A DNA stretch of 64,000 nucleotides, taken from positions 682,001 through 746,000 of the forward strand of contig NZ_FQXA01000001.1 of NCBI RefSeq assembly GCF_900129835.1, in the 5' to 3' direction. Positions 18,010-26,689 of the stretch are shown here, piece after piece. The notes beneath the pieces were generated by a model. The model made no database searches. It saw only the letters and a program-made list of their open reading frames with translations, and was not told the DNA's origin. The position numbers were made by a program, and so were the translations under genes. Every line of letters begins with the position of its first letter. Within the stretch, counting starts at the first letter, position 1. Origin of the DNA: Stutzerimonas xanthomarina DSM 18231 (GTDB lineage: Bacteria > Pseudomonadota > Gammaproteobacteria > Pseudomonadales > Pseudomonadaceae).

Positions 18010-19033
18010 GATGCTGCGCCGACTTCCGGGATGGTGGGCGACACCCGTTGTCGGCGCCCTCGGTGGCTGGCTGGCCAGCCTGGCCGGCTGGCCGCTGCCG
18101 TGGATGGTCGGTTCGCTGCTGGCAGTCATTGCGGTTCGCTGCAGTGGCTGGCTGGTCAATGAAGTCCCGCACGGTCGGCAGGCCGGGCAATGGTTGATCG
18201 CCAGCGCCATCGGCCTGCATTTCACCAGCGAGGTCATGCAGCAGGTGCTTGAGCACTTCGGTGTAATCCTCGCCGGCGCGCTCGGCACGCTGCTGCTGAG
18301 CCTGATCGGCATCTACATCCTCCTGCGCAGCGGCACGGACCGCGCCACGGCATTCTTTTCCAGCATGCCGGGCGGCGCCAGCGAGATGGTCAACCTGGCC
18401 GGTCGCCACGCGGCCCAGCCGGCTATGGTCGCCGCTGCTCATAGCATGCGACTGCTGCTGGTGGTGCTGATCATCCCCGCCCTGTTTACCTGGAGCCTCC
18501 CGCCAGTGGATGCCCCGCCACCGGCGCCGGTCAGCTGGCCTTGGCTGGCTGTGCTGTTGCCGGCGGGCGGGCTGCTGGCGCTGCTCTGGAAGCGGCTCGG
18601 CCAACCCAACCCCTGGATGCTGGGGCCGCTCACGGTCTGTGCGGTCGCCAGTGCCGCTTTCGACCTGCAATTGGGCATGCCTGAAGGTGTTGGCCAGTTC
18701 GGCCAGTGGCTGATTGGCTGCTCGCTGGGCTGTCACTTCGATCGGCCATTCTTTCGCAGCGCGCCGCGATTCATGCTGCGTATCCTGCTGTTCACCCTGC
18801 TGGCGATGCTCGCTGCAGCGGGCCTCGCCGAAGCGCTGGGATGGGCGGCTACGCTGAACCAGACGTCGCTGATGCTGGGAATGATGCCTGGCGGGATTAC
18901 CGAGCTGTGCCTGACAGCCGAGGCGCTGCAGTTGTCGGTCGCGCTGGTCACGGCGCTGCAGGTGCTGCGGCTGTTCCTGGTGATGTTCCTCGCCGAACCG
19001 TTATTTCGGCTCTGGCAACGAGCCACGCTTTAA
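18002..19033 (+). CDS. AbrB/AmoA family integral membrane protein
   Basis: 343 aa with two repeats of about 160 residues, each four or more helices with a GWLASLAGWPLPWMVGSLLA-like or GNPWMLGPL-like motif (here QPNPWMLGPLTVC) and a helix ending in a FFSSMPGGASEM or LGMMPGGITEL signature. This is the PF05145 family, often misnamed AbrB regulator or ammonia monooxygenase; it is a membrane protein, not a DNA-binding one. It overlaps tctA and so is the last gene of the opdH-tctCBA operon. A second ATG lies at 18011. Role in transport unknown. Confidence 0.85.
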   Translation: MPEMLRRLPGWWATPVVGALGGWLASLAGWPLPWMVGSLLAVIAVRCSGWLVNEVPHGRQAGQWLIASAIGLHFTSEVMQQVLEHFGVILAGALGTLLLSLIGIYILLRSGTDRATAFFSSMPGGASEMVNLAGRHAAQPAMVAAAHSMRLLLVVLIIPALFTWSLPPVDAPPPAPVSWPWLAVLLPAGGLLALLWKRLGQPNPWMLGPLTVCAVASAAFDLQLGMPEGVGQFGQWLIGCSLGCHFDRPFFRSAPRFMLRILLFTLLAMLAAAGLAEALGWAATLNQTSLMLGMMPGGITELCLTAEALQLSVALVTALQVLRLFLVMFLAEPLFRLWQRATL

Positions 19034-19058
19034 CCCGCCAATTGGCGGGTTCTTTTTT
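19032..19058 (+). terminator. Terminator of the opdH-tctCBA operon
   Basis: AACCCGCC (19032-19039) and GGCGGGTT (19044-19051), perfect 8-bp arms around AATT, then CTTTTTT. It overlaps the last base pairs of the preceding stop codon. Confidence 0.9.
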
Positions 19059-19088
19059 CGCTCTGCTCGAAACCCCTTCTGCACCGAC

Positions 19089-20318
19089 TCAACCGAAGAA
19101 CCAGTAGCAAACCAGAATCGCCGCAACGATGCCGGCGAAGTCCGCCGCCAAGGCGCAGCCCACCGCATGTCGCGCCCGCTGGATGCCCACCGCACCAAAA
19201 TAAACGGCCAGTACATAGAAGGTGGTTTCGGTGCTGCCTTGCACGGTCGCAGCAACCAGCGCCGCAAAACTGTCCACGCCCTGACTCTGCATGGTCTCGA
19301 TCAGCATGGCGCGCGCGGCGCTGCCGGAGAACGGTTTGACCAACGCAGTGGGGAGCGCGTCGACGAAACGGGTATCCCAGCCCAACGCATCCACCAACCA
19401 ACGGATACCATCGAGCCCGAAATCCAGCGCGCCGGATGCTCTGAATACGCCGATCGCGCATAGCATCGCGATCAGATAGGGCAGCAGGCTCTTGGCAACA
19501 TCGAAGCCCTCCTGCGCCCCTTCGACAAAGCTCTCGTACACCGGCACCTTGCGCAGCGCACCGATGACGAGGAACGCGATGATCAAACCGAACAATGTCA
19601 GATTTCCCAGCAGCGATGACAGGGTGGACAGCGCGGTGGCCGACAGTCCCGCCAGCAACGCCATAAAGCCGCCCAACAGCAACGCTCCCGGAACCAGATA
19701 GGCCAGCACCACCGGGTCCCACAGGCGCAGACGCTGAACCAGAGCGACGGCCATGAGGCCGGCCAGTGACGATGCGGTGGTGGCCAGCAGGATCGGCAAA
19801 AACACCAAGGTCGGGTCCTCAGCGCCTTGCTGCACGCGATACATGAAGATCGACACCGGCAGCAGCGTCAGCGACGAGGTGTTGAGCACCAGAAACAGAA
19901 TCTGCGCATTACTGGCGACGGTCTTGCTCGGGTTGAGCTCCTGCAGAGCACGCATCGCGCGCAGGCCGATCGGCGTGGCGGCGTTGTCCAGGCCCAGCCC
20001 GTTGGCCGCGAAGTTGAGGGTGATCAGCCCCAAGGCCGGGTGTCCGGCTGGCACTTCCGGCATCAAACGCCTGAACAACGGCCCGAGCAACCGCGCCAGT
20101 TGCTCGATCAACCCAGCCTTTTCGGCGATACGCAAAAAGCCGAGCCAAAGCGTCAGCGTGCCAAACAGCACGATCATGATTTCCACGGCCAGCTTGGCCA
20201 TGGCGAAGAGACTCTCGACCAGCGCGGCAAATACAGCCGGATCGTCGCCCAGCAACCAGCGCGCCAGCGCGGCAACTGCAGCGATCAGAAAAAAGCCCAG
20301 CCAGAGGCCGTTGAGCAT
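19089..20318 (-). CDS. Fused SpmA-SpmB (spore maturation/nucleoside recognition) membrane protein
   Basis: 409 aa, about 10 helices in two Gate (nucleoside-recognition) halves. The first half (residues about 1-200) has LGLDNAATPIGLRAMRAL, the SpmA signature; the second (about 230-409) has MLIETMQSQGVDSFAALVAATVQGSTETTFYVLAVYFGAVGI, the SpmB signature. In Bacillus these are two proteins needed for spore core dehydration; fused forms occur in non-sporulating proteobacteria, where the substrate is unknown. ATG 20318 has GGAG 8 nt upstream; the frame opens 15 nt earlier at a TTG. It converges on the tct operon. Confidence 0.85.
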   Translation of the reverse strand: MLNGLWLGFFLIAAVAALARWLLGDDPAVFAALVESLFAMAKLAVEIMIVLFGTLTLWLGFLRIAEKAGLIEQLARLLGPLFRRLMPEVPAGHPALGLITLNFAANGLGLDNAATPIGLRAMRALQELNPSKTVASNAQILFLVLNTSSLTLLPVSIFMYRVQQGAEDPTLVFLPILLATTASSLAGLMAVALVQRLRLWDPVVLAYLVPGALLLGGFMALLAGLSATALSTLSSLLGNLTLFGLIIAFLVIGALRKVPVYESFVEGAQEGFDVAKSLLPYLIAMLCAIGVFRASGALDFGLDGIRWLVDALGWDTRFVDALPTALVKPFSGSAARAMLIETMQSQGVDSFAALVAATVQGSTETTFYVLAVYFGAVGIQRARHAVGCALAADFAGIVAAILVCYWFFG

Positions 20319-20779
20319 GGGGTTCTCCAACAAATGACTGCGCGCGATGATAGCGGTGCGGCGGGAGAACGGCCATGAACCAAGCAGGACGAAGCGAAGG
20401 TGGATGCAGCGAACCGGCGGAATACGGAGGGAAACGGCCTTGCGCGTGAGGCGGGTTCAACCCGGGCTATGAACCGTTTGGGGGAGTACAAATCGAGCAG
20501 GGCGTGAAGCGCTGGAGAAACCGCAAACCGAAGGTGGCATCCCACCTTCGGTTGCCTTTCGCCGAGCCCGGTCCATGACGGAGGTACCCCCTGTACCCCT
20601 AGGTCGCTCCGTTGAAGAGCGTCCCAACCCCTTGGCTCCCCCGTTGCAGGGGCTGGGCGATCACCGACGAATCACCCCCGGTATCAGCACTCCGCTTTTG
20701 GCGAAGGCTTGAATAAAGGCATCCAGCCGCTGCCGCTTCCTTAATCGAGTGCAGCCGCCCCAATGAGCGGCTTTATGCA
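20319..20779. other. Gene-free region with several hairpins
   Basis: No supportable gene. It contains a perfect 12-bp hairpin AACCGAAGGTGG/CCACCTTCGGTT (20526-20537 and 20542-20553, loop CATC); a 10-bp hairpin with one mismatch CCCAACCCCT/AGGGGCTGGG (20623-20632 and 20648-20657); and AGCCGC/GCGGCT (20753-20772) just past the DUF1328 stop. None is followed by a T run. The first resembles an intergenic repeat element. Confidence 0.55.
20526..20553. repeat. Perfect 12-bp palindromic element
   Basis: Arms AACCGAAGGTGG and CCACCTTCGGTT with a 4-nt loop; GC flanks extend the symmetry apart from one extra A. The lack of a T run and the gene-free location suggest a REP-like element rather than a terminator. 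Confidence 0.45.
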
Positions 20780-20950
20780 TCAGACTCGCGGGCCGCGGCC
20801 CCGTCCGAAAATCAGCGAAGCTACAAACAGCACCAGGAAAACCACGAACAGGATCTTGGCGATGCCCGTCGCAGTGCCAGCGATACCACCGAAGCCCAGT
20901 ACTGCAGCGATGATGGCAATGATCAGAAACGTAATAGCCCAACTCAGCAT
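20780..20950 (-). CDS. DUF1328 small membrane protein
   Basis: 56 aa. It begins [19 protein letters not shown], has [21 protein letters not shown] and ends in a basic tail RGRGPRV. This is the YtjA/DUF1328 family of two-helix membrane proteins, usually induced by osmotic or envelope stress; the function is unknown. The ribosome binding site GGAG lies 7 nt before ATG 20950. A frame of similar extent in another register (20661-20942) is a shadow. Followed by a short hairpin at 20753-20772. Confidence 0.9.
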   Translation of the reverse strand: MLSWAITFLIIAIIAAVLGFGGIAGTATGIAKILFVVFLVLFVASLIFGRGRGPRV

Positions 20951-21018
20951 GGTGTAACTCCTCTTCGGTTCAGGACATCTTCAGCGGGACCGATCTGGAT
21001 CAGCTCGCCGACCTCCAA

Positions 21019-21255
21019 CTAGAAAACCCAGCGTTGTTCCGACCGCCCTTGCAGATAATCAATCGTCTGCGGAGCAGGTCCGGTTTGCACGATCCCTACA
21101 GGTTGAGCGTCGTACATGTGGATTCGTTCCGCCGACTCGTGCTGCGTCCGGCTGAACGGCTCCGATGACGGCTGTTCAGCGCCCATGATCAGCGTGACCA
21201 CAGCGGCAGTCAGGAAACCTTTTCCAACCAGTAGGAAGCGTGCTTGACGATTCAT
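21019..21255 (-). CDS. Small exported protein of unknown function
   Basis: 78 aa. Basic start MNRQARFLLVGKG, then a hydrophobic helix FLTAAVVTLIMGA (about residues 13-26) that may be a signal or membrane anchor, then a polar tail containing PFSRTQHESAERIHMYDAQPVG. No recognised domain. AAGGAG lies 6 nt before ATG 21255, which supports expression; a TTG 6 nt upstream is the alternative start. It sits between DUF1328 and DUF2383 genes, both typical of stress regulons. An AT-rich stretch at 21320-21400 lies upstream and could hold its promoter. Confidence 0.6.
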   Translation of the reverse strand: MNRQARFLLVGKGFLTAAVVTLIMGAEQPSSEPFSRTQHESAERIHMYDAQPVGIVQTGPAPQTIDYLQGRSEQRWVF

Positions 21256-21436
21256 CCTCAACTCCTTCTAAGCATGCGGGGCATGTCTGTCTTAGCGGTT
21301 ATGTTGCAGGGCCCGTGCCATTCGTTAGATTTGCAATAAAACCAATAATTTCAATGACTTATATACAACAAACTTAGCCGCGCCAATTTATATTGCACGA
21401 TGCCCATGCGGCGCGCCGGGCGATTTGCACGACGGA

Positions 21437-21880
21437 CTAATCCCTGTTGCTTCTGCCACTGTGATTGAGCGTGTGAATACGCTCGTGGCAGGCCCGGATT
21501 TTTGGCAGTTCAATGGCCAGCAACGCCTTCACATCCGGGTCTGCTGTTTTCAGCACATCCTCGAAGGCGGCCAGGATGCGCTCTTCGGTCTGGTCCAGCT
21601 GGTCGATGTACACCGCGTCGGTGTCGCCTAGCTGCGCCTTGGTGTCGGCGTACATTTCACGCAGTTTGCCGGCTGTGGTGCCGCCTTTGGCGGGCTGCTG
21701 CTGATTGGCCGCCACCTTTACCGAGAGCGCCTGAATGATGTGCGTCTTGGCCTGGGCCATATCGCGGAACAGGTGCTGCAGGTCGACGTCCTTCACCTCG
21801 TCAAGCGCATGCTGATAGAAATGCTGACCGTCGCGGGTGATTTCGATGAGCTCGTTGAGTTGGTTCATGTTCTGGTTCAT
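21437..21880 (-). CDS. PA2169 family four-helix-bundle protein (DUF2383)
   Basis: 147 aa, cytoplasmic. It begins MNQNMNQLNELIEITRDGQHFYQHALDEVKD and continues with long amphipathic helices and a PEIRACHERIHTLNH-like end (here LPKIRACHERIHTLNHS), the DUF2383/PA2169 family related to ferritin-like bundles. The frame extends to 21979, but GGAGG directly before ATG 21880 fixes the start. Family members are often stress-induced; the biochemical role is unknown. Confidence 0.87.
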   Translation of the reverse strand: MNQNMNQLNELIEITRDGQHFYQHALDEVKDVDLQHLFRDMAQAKTHIIQALSVKVAANQQQPAKGGTTAGKLREMYADTKAQLGDTDAVYIDQLDQTEERILAAFEDVLKTADPDVKALLAIELPKIRACHERIHTLNHSGRSNRD

Positions 21881-22181
21881 GGGGCCTCCGAATACAAATG
21901 CGATGCGCCTCGACTGCTGTCGAAGACGCGCGTGCGAGAAAACGACCGCAAGCCCCATGCCAGCACTAAAAACAGCCAAACATCCCTATAATCAGCGACT
22001 TGCACAGCCGTTCCGCTTCGCGCTTGATTGCAGGCTGCAGGAAAGACCTTTGCGCACCGTGCAACTTGCATGGCTTTGCGTAGACTAACGCTGGCGCTGA
22101 GCGACCTCGCGGCGACACAGCAACGGGATCTCCCCCAACGACTCGCCATTCATTCACCGCTTTTGCCTGACTGGAGCATTC
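21881..22181. other. Divergent promoter region, DUF2383 gene and algB
   Basis: 301 bp without a gene. I see no strong palindrome or consensus sigma-70 pair here; the sequence before algB ends in a GGAGC ribosome binding site at 22172-22176. Confidence 0.4.
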
Positions 22182-23528
22182 ATGGACCAAACGACCGACA
22201 CCGGCGGCCGCATCCTGCTAGTGGACGACGAAGCAGCGATTCTGCGCACGTTCCGCTATTGCCTCGAGGACCGCGGCTACACGGTGGTTACGGCGGCCAG
22301 TGCATCCCAGGCCGAATCGATCCTGCAGCGGCAGGTGTTTGACCTGTGCTTTCTGGATCTTCGCCTGGGTGAAGACAACGGTCTCGATGTCCTGCAGCAG
22401 ATGCGCGTACTTGCACCCTGGATGCGTGTGGTAATCGTCACAGCCCATTCGGCGGTAGACACTGCGGTGGACGCAATGCAAGCGGGCGCCGCGGACTACC
22501 TGGTCAAGCCATGCAGCCCCGAGCAGCTGCGCCTGTCGGCCGCCAAGCAGCTGGAAGTCCGGCAGATGGCCGCGCGCCTGGAAGCGCTGGAAGGCGAGGT
22601 GCAAAAACGCAGTGATGCGTTGGGCTCGTACAGCCCGGCAATGATGAACGTGCTTGAAACCGCGCGCCAGGTCGCCGATACCGACGCAAACATCCTCATC
22701 CTCGGCGAATCAGGCACGGGCAAAGGCGAATTGGCGCGCGCAATCCACAACTGGAGCAGGCGCTCTAAGAAGGCGTTCATCACCATCAATTGCCCGTCCC
22801 TGTCCGCGGATCTGATGGAAAGCGAGCTGTTCGGGCACAATCGCGGTGCCTTCACTGGAGCCACCGAAAGCACCCTGGGCCGCGTCAATCAGGCTGACGG
22901 CGGAACCTTGTTCCTTGACGAGATCGGCGATTTTCCTCTCGCTTTACAACCGAAACTGCTGCGCTTCATTCAGGACAAGGAATACGAGCGCGTCGGTGAC
23001 CCGGTCACCCGACGGGCCGACGTGCGCATCCTTGCGGCCACCAACCTCAACCTCGAAGAAATGGTTCGTGAAGGGAAATTCCGTGAAGACCTGCTCTATC
23101 GCCTGAATGTCATCACCCTGAACCTGCCGCCCATGCGCGAACGTCCGGAAGACGTACTGACGCTCGCCGAGCGCTTCCTGGCGTTCTTCGTGAAAAGCTA
23201 CGGGCGACCGGCGCGCGGCTTCAGCGACAGCGCCATTGGGGCGCTGAAAGCCTACCGCTGGCCAGGCAACGTGCGTGAATTGCGCAACGTGGTCGAGCGC
23301 GCCAGCATCATCTGTCCGCAGGACATGATCGAAGTCAGCCATCTCGGCCTGGCCGATCAGGCCGTCAGCAATGCGCCGCGGATCGGTGAGCCGCTCAGCC
23401 TGGAGGCGCTGGAAAAAGCGCATATCTCAGGCGTGTTGAGCACCAGCGACACCCTCGAACAAGCCGCCCGAATCCTTGGTATCGACGCCTCGACGCTCTA
23501 CCGGAAACGCAAGCAATACGGCCTATGA
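22182..23528 (+). CDS. algB: Sigma-54-dependent response regulator AlgB
   Basis: 448 aa. Receiver domain with phospho-acceptor Asp59 (FDLCFLDLRLGEDNG), AAA+ domain with Walker A GESGTGKGE, the sigma-54 contact motif ELFGHNRGAFTGA, Walker B GGTLFLDEIGDF and the arginine-finger region FREDLLYRLNV, and a C-terminal Fis-type helix-turn-helix (LGIDASTLYRKRKQYGL). Near-identical in layout to P. aeruginosa AlgB, a regulator of alginate and virulence genes. Its stop overlaps the kinB start by 4 nt (ATGA). Confidence 0.95.
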   Translation: MDQTTDTGGRILLVDDEAAILRTFRYCLEDRGYTVVTAASASQAESILQRQVFDLCFLDLRLGEDNGLDVLQQMRVLAPWMRVVIVTAHSAVDTAVDAMQAGAADYLVKPCSPEQLRLSAAKQLEVRQMAARLEALEGEVQKRSDALGSYSPAMMNVLETARQVADTDANILILGESGTGKGELARAIHNWSRRSKKAFITINCPSLSADLMESELFGHNRGAFTGATESTLGRVNQADGGTLFLDEIGDFPLALQPKLLRFIQDKEYERVGDPVTRRADVRILAATNLNLEEMVREGKFREDLLYRLNVITLNLPPMRERPEDVLTLAERFLAFFVKSYGRPARGFSDSAIGALKAYRWPGNVRELRNVVERASIICPQDMIEVSHLGLADQAVSNAPRIGEPLSLEALEKAHISGVLSTSDTLEQAARILGIDASTLYRKRKQYGL

Positions 23529-25312
23529 AAATCCAGATGAAGCTGAGGACCCGACTGTTTCTGGGGTTCTCCGCATTAATGACTGTGGCCTTGCTTGGGC
23601 TGCTGCTGGCCCTGGTCAGCGTCGTGCAAATGGCAAAAAGCCAGGAAAACCTCATTCGTGACAACTTCGGTGTCATCGAGGTCAACCAGCAGCTGCGCCA
23701 GGCGCTGGGCAATCAACTGCTGCTGCTGGTCCGTGAAGAGCGCGATCTTGAAGCCCTGAACGAATCTCGCGATATATTTGTGAGTGCACTGGCGCGCGGT
23801 ATGGCGAACGCCACCGACGAGCAGGACCGTAACGCTTATGAAGCCATCGACGAGGCTTACGCGCACTTTGCCGCGCAGCTGGGTACACCGTCCAACCTGA
23901 ACGCAACACTGCTCGAGGACAATCCTCTCAGCCAATCCTTCAACCGCGTCCGCGAGTTGATGGTCGACATGCAACAGGCCGCCTACAACCAGATTCGCGA
24001 TACCGAGATTCGCAGCCGCGAACGCGCACAGTTGCTCGCCGGGCTGCTCGGGTTGACCGGTATTGCGGTGCTGCTGATCGGCTTCGTCACCGCGCACAGT
24101 TTCGCCCGGCGCTTCGGTGACCCCATCGAGCAACTGTCCAGCGTTGCCGACCAGATCGGCCGCGGCGACTTCAATATCAATCTGCCCAGCTCGCCCATTG
24201 CTGAGCTGTCGTCGCTGATTCGTCGCTTCGGTCTGATGGCGCAGGCGCTGCACCAGTTCAAGCAAACCAATGTCGAAGCGCTGGTTGATGGTCAGCAACG
24301 GCTGCAAGCGTTGCTCGACAGCATCGATGATGGCCTGTTGATCATCGATCGCCAGGGCCGCCTGGAACATGCCAACCCAGTCGCGCAACGGCAGCTGGCC
24401 TGGGAGACAGAACATCTGGGCTCGACGCTTGGCCAAGCCCTCAGCTATCCGGAACTGGACGAGGCCGCGCGTCAGGTGCTGGCCGACACGCCTCTATCCG
24501 GCCCGCCGGAGGATCTGGTGATCGAGGCTGATGGCGAGCGTCGCTTGTTGTCGTGGCGCATGAGTCCGGTGAACCATCACGACGGCCGCATCAGTGGCGC
24601 GGTGATGGTGCTCCACGACGTCACCGACCAGCGCACCTTCGAGCGCGTGCGCAACGAGTTCGTCTTGCGTGCCTCGCATGAACTGCGCACGCCGGTGACG
24701 GGCATGCAGATGGCCTTCAGTCTGCTGCGCGAACGAACGCACTACCCGGACAACAGCCGCGAAGCCGACCTGTTCACCACTGTGCATGAAGAGATGCAGC
24801 GCCTGGTCACACTGATCAACGATCTGCTCAACTTCTCGCGCTACCAGAGTGGCCAGCAAAAGCTCGAGCGCGTGCCCTGTGACCCGGCGGTGCTCCTCGA
24901 GCAGGCACGGCAGCGCTTCGAGGCAAGTGCCGCGCAGAACGACATCGAAATCAAGCTGGAACTGCAGACGCCACTGCCAAGCCTGTTGCTGGACCAACAG
25001 CAAATGGACCGGACGCTAGACAACCTGCTCAGCAATGCACTACGGCACACACCGGACGGCGGCGAAATCCGCCTGCTGGCGCGGCATCACGGCGAACGGG
25101 TGATTCTCAGCGTCGAGGACAACGGCGAGGGCATTCCCTACAGTCAGCAGGCGCGCATCTTCGAGCCGTTCGTGCAGATCGGCCGACGCCGCGGCGGCGC
25201 CGGACTGGGACTTGCCTTATGCAAGGAAATCGCTCAGCTGCATGGTGGTCGTATCGGCGTGCATTCGCGGATCGGCCACGGCACCATCTTCTACATCGCC
25301 CTGCCCATCTGA
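23525..25312 (+). CDS. kinB: Sensor histidine kinase KinB
   Basis: 595 aa. A transmembrane helix at about residues 13-34, a periplasmic helical-bundle sensor (about 38-168), a second helix (169-191), HAMP (about 192-245), PAS (about 255-365), HisKA with His385 in LRASHELRTPVTG, the same residue number as the P. aeruginosa KinB phospho-acceptor, and a HATPase domain with LLSNALRHTPDGG, VEDNGEGI and GGAGLGLALCKEI. It phosphorylates and dephosphorylates AlgB. Translationally coupled to algB by a 4-nt overlap. Confidence 0.95.
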   Translation: MKIQMKLRTRLFLGFSALMTVALLGLLLALVSVVQMAKSQENLIRDNFGVIEVNQQLRQALGNQLLLLVREERDLEALNESRDIFVSALARGMANATDEQDRNAYEAIDEAYAHFAAQLGTPSNLNATLLEDNPLSQSFNRVRELMVDMQQAAYNQIRDTEIRSRERAQLLAGLLGLTGIAVLLIGFVTAHSFARRFGDPIEQLSSVADQIGRGDFNINLPSSPIAELSSLIRRFGLMAQALHQFKQTNVEALVDGQQRLQALLDSIDDGLLIIDRQGRLEHANPVAQRQLAWETEHLGSTLGQALSYPELDEAARQVLADTPLSGPPEDLVIEADGERRLLSWRMSPVNHHDGRISGAVMVLHDVTDQRTFERVRNEFVLRASHELRTPVTGMQMAFSLLRERTHYPDNSREADLFTTVHEEMQRLVTLINDLLNFSRYQSGQQKLERVPCDPAVLLEQARQRFEASAAQNDIEIKLELQTPLPSLLLDQQQMDRTLDNLLSNALRHTPDGGEIRLLARHHGERVILSVEDNGEGIPYSQQARIFEPFVQIGRRRGGAGLGLALCKEIAQLHGGRIGVHSRIGHGTIFYIALPI

Positions 25313-25347
25313 GTCCGGCAGGGCGGCGCGAATAACAAGGAGCCGCC

Positions 25348-25755
25348 ATGCCCAGCCTCAACCCCAGCCAGGAGCAGCTGCAACGCTTCGCCGAGCAGAT
25401 GCCTGCTGGCGAGCCGATCCTCATGCTCAACTTGCTGCGTTTTCACGATCAAGCCACCTACCCTGCCGAGAGCGGCCACCCGTCCTGTTCCGGCCGCGAA
25501 GCCTACGCAATCTACAGCCGCACGGCCATCAGGAAGGTGCGCGCAGCCGGTGGTCAGGTGGAGACCATGGCCAATGCCCACGTTGCGTTGATTGCGCCGG
25601 AGCAAGAGCACTGGGATGAGCTACTGCTGGTGCGCTACCCCTCGCCTGAAGCGTTTCTGGCAATGCTGGCGGACCCGGAATACCGCGCCGCCACCGTCCA
25701 CCGCACTGCAGCGTTCGCCGACTCGAGGCTGATCGGCTGCAGCCCGCGCAGTTAA
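25348..25755 (+). CDS. DUF1330 domain-containing protein
   Basis: 135 aa, cytoplasmic, small alpha/beta (dimeric ferredoxin-like) fold expected. Residues about 20-32 (EPILMLNLLRFHD), the WDELLLVRYPSPEAFLAMLADPEY block and the AFADSRLIG end fit the DUF1330/YciI-like family. AAGGAG precedes ATG 25348. It lies 35 nt after kinB, in the same direction, so it may be co-transcribed. No known reaction. Confidence 0.75.
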   Translation: MPSLNPSQEQLQRFAEQMPAGEPILMLNLLRFHDQATYPAESGHPSCSGREAYAIYSRTAIRKVRAAGGQVETMANAHVALIAPEQEHWDELLLVRYPSPEAFLAMLADPEYRAATVHRTAAFADSRLIGCSPRS

Positions 25756-25764
25756 GTCGACGCC

Positions 25765-26541
25765 TCAGCCTGCTGCATTCAGCACCGCAAGCAGCGCTGC
25801 GGTTTCCGCATCCGGCTCGCCATCGAAACGTGCCGGACGATACTTCATCTGGAACGCGGCAATGACGTTGCGCGTTTCCATATCGAGATAGCCGTGCTCA
25901 GGTACCGGATAACCCTGCTCCGCCAGCTGTGACTGGAACCAGGCCACGTCCGGTATAGCAGTCGCGAAAAGCCTGCGCTGGCGGGCTACGGCCTGGGTCT
26001 CCGGCCAGGGCACCAGGCCGGCGTCCGCCAGCCGCTTCCAGGGGAACAGCGGTCCCGGATCGACCTTGCGTTGCGGAGCAATATCGCTGTGCCCAACGAT
26101 GGCGCCAGGCTTCAGTCCGTGACGTTGCATGATGTCCTTGAGCAGCACGATCAAAGCGTCTATCTGCTCACCGGAGTAGGGATACCAGAGCCGTCCATTG
26201 GCGCTTTCGATATAGCCGCGATTAACCAGCTCAATACCAATGGAGCTGGAATTAAGCCAGGTCCGCCCATTCCATTGACTTTCCCCGGCGTGCCAGGCAC
26301 GACGATCCTCATCGACCAGACGGTAGATGGTCGCGGGAGCCTCGCCGATCAGGTAGTGGCTGCTAACACCGTCGCCCTTGAGAATCTCCAACGACCGCTG
26401 CAGGTCACTCGACGTGTAATGAAGCACGATGAACTGCGCTCGGCTGTCCTGACCCAACGACGTATGGCTGGTATCGATACGCGGACCGCTGGCGCAGCCG
26501 CCAAGCAACAGGCCAAACAAGGCGAGGATCAAGGCTTTCAT
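25765..26541 (-). CDS. ampDh2: N-acetylmuramoyl-L-alanine amidase lipoprotein, AmpDh2/AmiD-like
   Basis: 258 aa. MKALILALFGLLLGGCASG is a lipoprotein signal with lipobox LLGGC. Amidase_2 domain (about residues 38-185) with the zinc-ligand motifs VLHYTS, GHSDIAP and KVDPGP, then a PG_binding_1 domain (about 195-255; PVPEHGYLDMETRNVIAAFQ). It cleaves the amide bond between MurNAc and the peptide in murein or its fragments, at the outer membrane. The frame opens far upstream at 26796, overlapping dgcP, but 26541 starts the signal. Position between kinB and dgcP matches AmpDh2 of P. aeruginosa as I recall it. Confidence 0.87.
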   Translation of the reverse strand: MKALILALFGLLLGGCASGPRIDTSHTSLGQDSRAQFIVLHYTSSDLQRSLEILKGDGVSSHYLIGEAPATIYRLVDEDRRAWHAGESQWNGRTWLNSSSIGIELVNRGYIESANGRLWYPYSGEQIDALIVLLKDIMQRHGLKPGAIVGHSDIAPQRKVDPGPLFPWKRLADAGLVPWPETQAVARQRRLFATAIPDVAWFQSQLAEQGYPVPEHGYLDMETRNVIAAFQMKYRPARFDGEPDAETAALLAVLNAAG

Positions 26542-26689
26542 ACAGGACCTCTGGTCGACAGCAAGATGACGCAGACTGGAACAGCTGATCGGGCCAGACG
26601 GCGGCCCGCAGGGGAGCGCCGAGAGAATCGACGCCAGCGCAAAGGATGGGATTATACCGTTGCGAGCCCTGGGCTCCCAGCGCGCCCCG

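Noticed and set aside
20661..20942. 93-codon minus frame over the DUF1328 gene
   Set aside because: Overlaps DUF1328 in another register; the DUF1328 frame has the family sequence and the ribosome binding site.
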